This document shows, one piece after another, positions 63,674 to 64,000 of a stretch of 64,000 nt of DNA. Source of the stretch: Yoonia rosea (GTDB taxonomy: Bacteria; Pseudomonadota; Alphaproteobacteria; Rhodobacterales; Rhodobacteraceae); assembly GCF_900156505.1 (NCBI RefSeq), contig NZ_FTPR01000001.1:1054001-1118000 (forward strand). The letters run 5' to 3'. The notes below the pieces were generated by a model, which was not told the DNA's origin, did not search any database, and was given only the letters and a program-made list of their open reading frames with translations. How positions within the stretch are numbered: the first letter of the stretch is position 1; every line of letters starts with the position of its first letter. The translations under genes and the position numbers were made by a program.

Positions 63674-64000
63674 ATGTCTGCATATCCAAAATCAGTTTGC
63701 GTCTATTGTGGCTCTCGGGACGGTGCCGCACCGGCCTATGCCGAAGCCGCCCAAGCCACAGGCGAGATGCTGGCCGCCAATGGCTGGCGTCTGGTCTACG
63801 GTGCCGGTGATGTGGGGCTGATGGGCCGTGTGGCCAATGCGGTTCAAGCGGCCGATGGCAAGACCTTTGGCGTGATCCCCACCCATTTGATGGATTGGGA
63901 AGTCGGCAAGCGCGACCTTGATACGTTTGTGGTGACCGAAACAATGCACGAGCGTAAGAAGGTGATGTTTATGAACGCCGACGCCATTGTCGTGCTTCCC
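63674..64000 (+). CDS. LOG family protein (TIGR00730), N-terminal part
   Basis: The gene runs off the right edge; 109 codons are visible from ATG, preceded by AAGGAA. The start MSAYPKSVCVYCGSRDGAAP, then GWRLVYGAGDVGLMGRVANA and the active-site-like ETMHERKKVMFMNADA match LOG (lonely guy) cytokinin-activating phosphoribohydrolases, although bacterial members may act as nucleotide nucleosidases. The PGGxGT motif would lie beyond the window. It is divergent from the LysM gene. Confidence 0.92.
   Translation, partial: MSAYPKSVCVYCGSRDGAAPAYAEAAQATGEMLAANGWRLVYGAGDVGLMGRVANAVQAADGKTFGVIPTHLMDWEVGKRDLDTFVVTETMHERKKVMFMNADAIVVLP

Overview
The window looks like chromosomal DNA of a marine alphaproteobacterium of the Rhodobacteraceae (Roseobacter group). 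This is judged from the protein families, a syntenic gene transfer agent (GTA) head cluster, the yajC-secD-secF-ccmABCDG gene order, and a LuxI/LuxR quorum-sensing pair. It is densely packed with housekeeping genes. No integrase, transposase, CRISPR array or rRNA gene was seen. The two ends cut genes: a GTA major tail protein on the left and a LOG-family protein on the right.

Region by region. (1) 1-6479, minus strand: GTA head genes in the order g1 (small terminase), g2 (large terminase), g3 (portal), g3.5, g4 (prohead protease), g5 (capsid), g6, g7, g8 and the start of g9, with a candidate promoter and operator-like dyad just upstream of g1. (2) 6650-11429, minus: fabD-fabG-acpP-fabF-mltG, fatty-acid synthesis plus a murein lytic transglycosylase. 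(3) 11598-14141: a cytochrome b561-YceI fusion, a free periplasmic YceI and a small membrane protein. (4) 14408-15655: rpsF-rpsR-rplI with a structured leader, then a secreted sensor-domain protein. (5) 16384-16908: a gene-poor gap. (6) 16909-20090, minus: NAD(P)HX repair enzyme, tRNA-Leu(UAG), trigger factor. (7) 20265-24359, plus: glnB-glnA nitrogen control, a universal stress protein and a sodium:alanine symporter. (8) 24521-30679: an orphan peptide-binding protein, a hydrolase-OsmC fusion, bioY, a DUF6314 protein and purB. (9) 30742-33879: quorum-sensing locus (AHL synthase, LuxR regulator, a divergently transcribed AHL-binding protein without a DNA-binding domain) followed by a divergent fliG. 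(10) 33930-35194: cobalt-type nitrile hydratase/thiocyanate hydrolase genes with the beta subunit split in two. (11) 35191-39757: lipid A type acyltransferase, DUF1223 protein, aconitase. (12) 39846-46944, minus: yajC-secDF, cytochrome c maturation ccmABCDG and a sulfotransferase-like gene. (13) 47202-55223: porin, seryl-tRNA synthetase, DUF2235 hydrolase, TspO-like membrane protein, der-bamB-TPR. (14) 55489-64000: an RND efflux pair with an unusually long permease, an Atm1-like ABC exporter, a LysM protein and the LOG protein.

How the parts may work together. The strongest candidate for something new is the quorum-sensing locus. The 162-residue protein at 32290-32778 keeps the spacing of the AHL-pocket residues (W45, Y49, D58, P59, W73) seen in the full LuxR next door, but stops where the helix-turn-helix would begin. 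It lies 48 bp upstream of fliG on the same strand. The intergenic regions around luxI and luxR carry several short perfect dyads and a repeated 10-mer. Because quorum sensing is known to influence both GTA production and motility in Rhodobacterales, this arrangement suggests, as inference only, an AHL-responsive antiactivator circuit.
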